Positions 61,546 through 64,000 of a stretch of 64,000 nt of DNA are shown here, piece by piece. Each line of letters starts with the position of its first letter. The stretch's first letter is position 1. The stretch lies in the NCBI GenBank assembly GCA_027493615.1, contig JAOSKK010000036.1:124001-188000 (forward strand), written 5' to 3'. The notes under the pieces were generated by a model, which did no database searches, was not told where the DNA came from, and saw nothing but the letters and a program-made list of their open reading frames with translations. Source of the stretch: Verrucomicrobiota bacterium (GTDB lineage: Bacteria; Verrucomicrobiota; Verrucomicrobiia; Limisphaerales; J093). Both the position numbers and the translations under genes were made by a program.

Positions 61546-61621
61546 TTCTCGCGGACACATCGGCGATCGTGGCCTGACCGCCTTTCCCGAGATCGAGTTC
61601 ATCTTCCCGGAGCCGCCCTGA
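61542..61621 (+). pseudogene. Collapsed PIN-domain toxin remnant
   Basis: The stretch starts MILADTSAIV, the first catalytic Asp motif of PIN domain nucleases, then hits a stop. In another frame it continues LTAFPEIEFIFPEPP with a stop at 61619-61621, a plausible PIN C-terminus. About 110 codons in the middle, with the other acidic residues, are missing. This is a deletion, not a single base error. Confidence 0.6.
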
Positions 61622-61669
61622 GCCCGGGTGAGCTTCGCGGGAGCTGGGCGCGCCGAGGGCGGGAGCCGC

Positions 61670-62596
61670 TCACCCTTCCCGTCCGGCGCCGGGTCGCAAG
61701 TGTTCATCGTACCAGTCGGCGAACTGGCGGATGTCCCAGAGCATGGTAAGCCAGCCATGCTTCTTGCCGCGCCGGACGACGAGCTTCACGGTGGCGCCCA
61801 CCTCCCGGGCCCGGGCCACGAACCAGTCGGATTGCTCCAGCGGGGTCAACGTGTCAGCGTCCCCGTGCAGGATCAGGACGGGCGGCAGGTTCGAGGTGAG
61901 ATGATAGATGGGCGACGTCTCGCGTCCGATGACCTTCCACCGCGCGAGGTTGGTCGCGTCCGGTCCGAAGGCCTTCACGAAACTCTTCGGCGGACCGCCG
62001 TTGCCGGGGTTCTCGGTGGACTTCCCCAAGTTGAGGAGATCGGTGACAGGGAAGAACAGGGCGGCGGCCTGCACCGCGCTGCTCTCGCGGTCCACGGGGT
62101 CGGGGGGCGTCGTCGGGTCCGGGCCCGCCCCGGGTCGCGAGCATCAGGCTGAGGTGGCCGCCCGAACTGCCCCCGCTGACGCCGAGGCGATGGGGATCGA
62201 CGCCATACGCGGCGGCATGATGGCGGATGAAACGCACCGCGCGCTGCACCTGCGCGATGATCTCCATGACCGTGAACTCCGGCTGCGAACCGTGGCGCAC
62301 CGAGAACACCGTGTACCCGCGTCGCAGCAGCGGCGCGACCAGCGCGGGATGGATGCCGTCGCGACTGGACTTCCAGCTTCCGCTGACCATGAGCAGGATG
62401 CCGGCGCCGTTGGGTCGGCGGGGGCGGAGGACGTCGACGATCAGATCCTGGCCGTGATCCTGGCCGTACACGATGCCGGGCGTCGTCTCGAACGGGGATG
62501 GTAGTACCACCAGAGGGCGCCGCTCACGAGGGCGAGGAGGAGGAACAGGCTGGCCAGAACAAGCAGGAAGCGGCGGAGCACGGAACCCAGTTTCAC
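61670..62596 (-). CDS. Alpha/beta hydrolase with N-terminal membrane anchor (frameshifted)
   Basis: The product is about 309 residues. It starts with a basic and hydrophobic segment (RRFLLVLASLFLLLALVSGA), then WWYYHP. The hydrolase shows GILLMVSGSWKSSRDG (oxyanion region), GVSGGSSGGHLSLMLA with the nucleophile Ser, ILHGDADTLTPLEQS with the catalytic Asp and RRGKKHGWLTML with the His, as in esterase/lipase-like acetyl-xylan esterase relatives. The substrate is unknown. The start is either GTG at 62596 or ATG at 62632. Breaks lie near 62505 and 62110. Confidence 0.8.
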
Positions 62597-62841
62597 GGAC
62601 CGAGGGTACCGCCGGGGTCCGACGGCTTCCAAGCCTGGCCTTCTGCCCCCTTCGCCGGTGTTTGGCAGCCTCCGGCTTGCGACGCACCGGCTGGAGACTC
62701 GCGATGTCGTTTCTGGCCAGCCGTGCCAAGGGCGTCGTGACCTCCCGGGAGGGGGAGTGCGCGAAACGGTCGGCGCGGTCGCTGGTGGCGCGGGATTCGG
62801 GCGTCTGCGCCCCGGATGCCGTCGGCTGAACTGCGAGCCGG

Positions 62842-63141
62842 TTGCCTGAACGGGAAGGGCCCAGCGGCCTGTGCCGTGCCTCGTGTCGCGGCCGCTGGGC
62901 GTGTGTCCGTTGGTGTCTTGGCTGGCTGGTGTTCGGTCGCCAGTACCCGAACCTGAGCCAGGGCTGCTTCCCGGACGGCGACGCGAACCGGGTCGACTGG
63001 ATGCCGGTCTTCACGCCGGGCGCCCCCAACTCCGATCACGAACCCGTGCGCGTCACGTCGATCACGGTGGCCGGCGGCATGGTGGTTCTGGTTTGGAGCA
63101 CGGTTCCCGGCCGGACGTACCAGTTGGAGGCGACGACGTGA
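62842..63141 (+). pseudogene. Remnant of a lamin-tail/CotH-type secreted protein C-terminus
   Basis: Between 62940 and 63141 the plus strand reads SQGCFPDGDANRVDWMPVFT then PGAPNSDHEPVRVTSITVAG and VLVWSTVPGRTYQLEAT, the typical end of verrucomicrobial lamin-tail-domain proteins (spacer, then a small beta domain). No upstream body is present, and the end is cut by a diverged REP-B element at 63126. It is most likely a leftover fragment. The rest of 62597-63216 shows no gene. Confidence 0.5.
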
Positions 63142-63195
63142 GGAGGCTTTGCGGGTGAGGGGCCATTCCCTTCGCCTCCTCACGTCGGCGCCTAC
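63126..63195 (+). repeat. Diverged REP-B dyad repeat, copy 5
   Basis: The two arms are GGCGACGACGTGAGGAGGC on the left and GCCTCCTCACGTCGGCGCC on the right, pairing across a 20-30 base centre. The arms match the left arm of the 60-bp REP-B copies, but here both arms are of that type. Confidence 0.7.
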
Positions 63196-63216
63196 AGCGG
63201 GTACGGGATCTCCAGG

Positions 63217-63450
63217 TCAGGGAATGCACGGGTGACCAACCCCCGTTGCTGGTCCGTGCGCGGCGTGACCACGGATCAGGCTCCTTTGCAGACGTTCCAG
63301 AGGCGGCTGTTCCAGCAGGATCAAGGTGTGCCGCACGTTGTCGGGATCGGCTTCGGGGTGGGCGTTCAGGACCCGGCGCACCCGCGCGGTCAGGCGGGTC
63401 GCCCAGCGTTTGGCCTGAGCGGCCGTCTTGACTTCAGCGCGGAGCTTCAT
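63217..63450 (-). CDS. Small protein of unknown function
   Basis: The product is 77 residues. It starts MKLRAEVKTAAQAKRWATRL and continues with NAHPEADPDNVRHTLILLEQ and PPLERLQRSLIRGH. The composition is balanced and the start and length are plausible for a small cytosolic protein. I believe that similar proteins occur in Verrucomicrobia but cannot name a function. It follows the repeat at 63126 and precedes a sulfatase remnant on the opposite strand. Confidence 0.5.
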   Translation of the reverse strand: MKLRAEVKTAAQAKRWATRLTARVRRVLNAHPEADPDNVRHTLILLEQPPLERLQRSLIRGHAAHGPATGVGHPCIP

Positions 63451-63607
63451 GCGACCGAAGCTGATCAGGGGATTCGTGGCCCGTTGTCACCGGCGTTTCC
63501 GATCCCTCCCCGGCTCCCCGGCGACCGCACCAGAGACGCATGGACGGCGCGCCGCGCCCGCGCTAGCTTCCGCCGCCCGGATCTCCAAACGATTCCGACC
63601 CGAAACC

Positions 63608-63973
63608 ATGAAGACACAGTCACTCCGAGTCCGCGCGTGCCTGTTGGCCGCCATCACATCGCTTGTCGGCGCGTGCCCAACGGCGCTCGCCGCCGATCCC
63701 TATGAGCAGAGCAACCTCGCCGCAGCCCACCCGGAGAAGGTGGCTGCGATGCAGGAACGCCTCAACGCGCTGGGCCGGGAAGCCGCCAAGCCGCTCGCGC
63801 TGATCTATGTCGCGGGCGTGGGGTTGGCGCATGGCAAACCGCTCATTCCCTCCGAAGGCGGCCAACCACCCGTCGCAGTGGACCCCCACGGGCCCGCGAT
63901 CACCGACGAAGGCGTCGGCGAGCACGACGCGTTCGGCGCTCCGGCGAACAAAGCCAAACGCGACCCGCGCTGA
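63608..63973 (+). pseudogene. Signal peptide fused to a sulfatase C-terminal tail
   Basis: The 121-residue frame begins with a signal peptide (VRACLLAAITSLVGACPTAL) and after cleavage reads DPYEQSNLAAAHPEKVAAMQ, then LNALGREAAKPLALIYVAGV and VAVDPHGPAITDEGVGEHDA, which matches the last 90 residues of sulfatases (the DPxExxNLA phrase). The whole catalytic body with the formylglycine site is missing, so this is an internal-deletion chimera or a false reading across a rearrangement. Confidence 0.55.
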
Positions 63974-64000
63974 CGCCCACCGGGGAGGCCAGGCTTGCTC

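Overview
The window is very GC-rich and densely coded on both strands. The gene content suggests a Verrucomicrobiota genome, probably from the Limisphaerales/Pedosphaera side. The clues are Tat-exported Gfo/Idh/MocA and TIM-barrel enzymes, CRTAC/VCBS giant secreted proteins, a type II pseudopilin-like protein with a C-terminal H-x-DG motif, an HZS-alpha-like dihaem protein, a GxxExxY cassette and many small palindromic intergenic repeats. This placement is inference from family content; there is no rRNA or tRNA in the window to confirm it. Almost every gene over about 1 kb is split by one or more apparent frameshifts, many at G/C runs of 4-6, while both sides keep family motifs. I therefore give such genes as single CDS spans and flag the breaks; indel errors in an unpolished long-read assembly are the simplest explanation.

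Layout. 1-6.7 kb (minus strand): a patatin lipoprotein cut by the window edge, a giant FG-GAP/ASPIC-UnbV secreted protein and a neutral-ceramidase-like protein. 6.7-17.7 kb: a perfect 60-bp palindrome, exonuclease III, an APC permease, an unknown secreted protein, ilvC, an RNase H-fold nuclease, a Gfo/Idh/MocA oxidoreductase, panB, an RlmI-like methyltransferase and a GH10 xylanase. 17.8-28.4 kb: a bifunctional fucokinase/fucose-1-P guanylyltransferase, a sugar isomerase-like protein, a large unknown secreted protein, and a LamG/HZS-alpha-like protein with two CxxCH motifs. 28.4-36.8 kb (minus): a heavy-metal P-type ATPase, three consecutive SPFH/Band 7 proteins, an ABC-2 permease and a histone-deacetylase-family protein.

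36.9-49.9 kb is the centrepiece: a plus-strand operon for a membrane-bound group 4 [NiFe] hydrogenase. In order it encodes an FdhF-like molybdopterin protein, HydB-like and HydG-like (NAD(P)H diaphorase) subunits, a HycI-type maturation protease, two MrpD/NuoL-like antiporter subunits, the fused NuoC-NuoD-type large subunit, the NuoH-like subunit, a ferredoxin-like subunit and the small subunit. By eye the FdhF-like protein lacks all four residues needed for formate chemistry (Sec/Cys, His, Arg, Lys), so the complex looks like a formate hydrogenlyase rewired to NAD(P)H or to an unknown substrate. A GxxExxY gene cassette splits the operon before the small subunit, and three copies of a palindromic repeat are inserted in frame in the maturation protease gene.

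50-64 kb: a pseudopilin-like protein, an AddA-type helicase-nuclease that also carries two copies of the same repeat, a DUF4838 glycosidase-like protein, a GH38-like protein, an unknown helical protein, an AbrB-type antitoxin with a collapsed PIN toxin, an alpha/beta hydrolase, and a decayed tail containing remnants of a lamin-tail protein and a sulfatase. At least four families of non-coding dyad repeats are scattered over the window.
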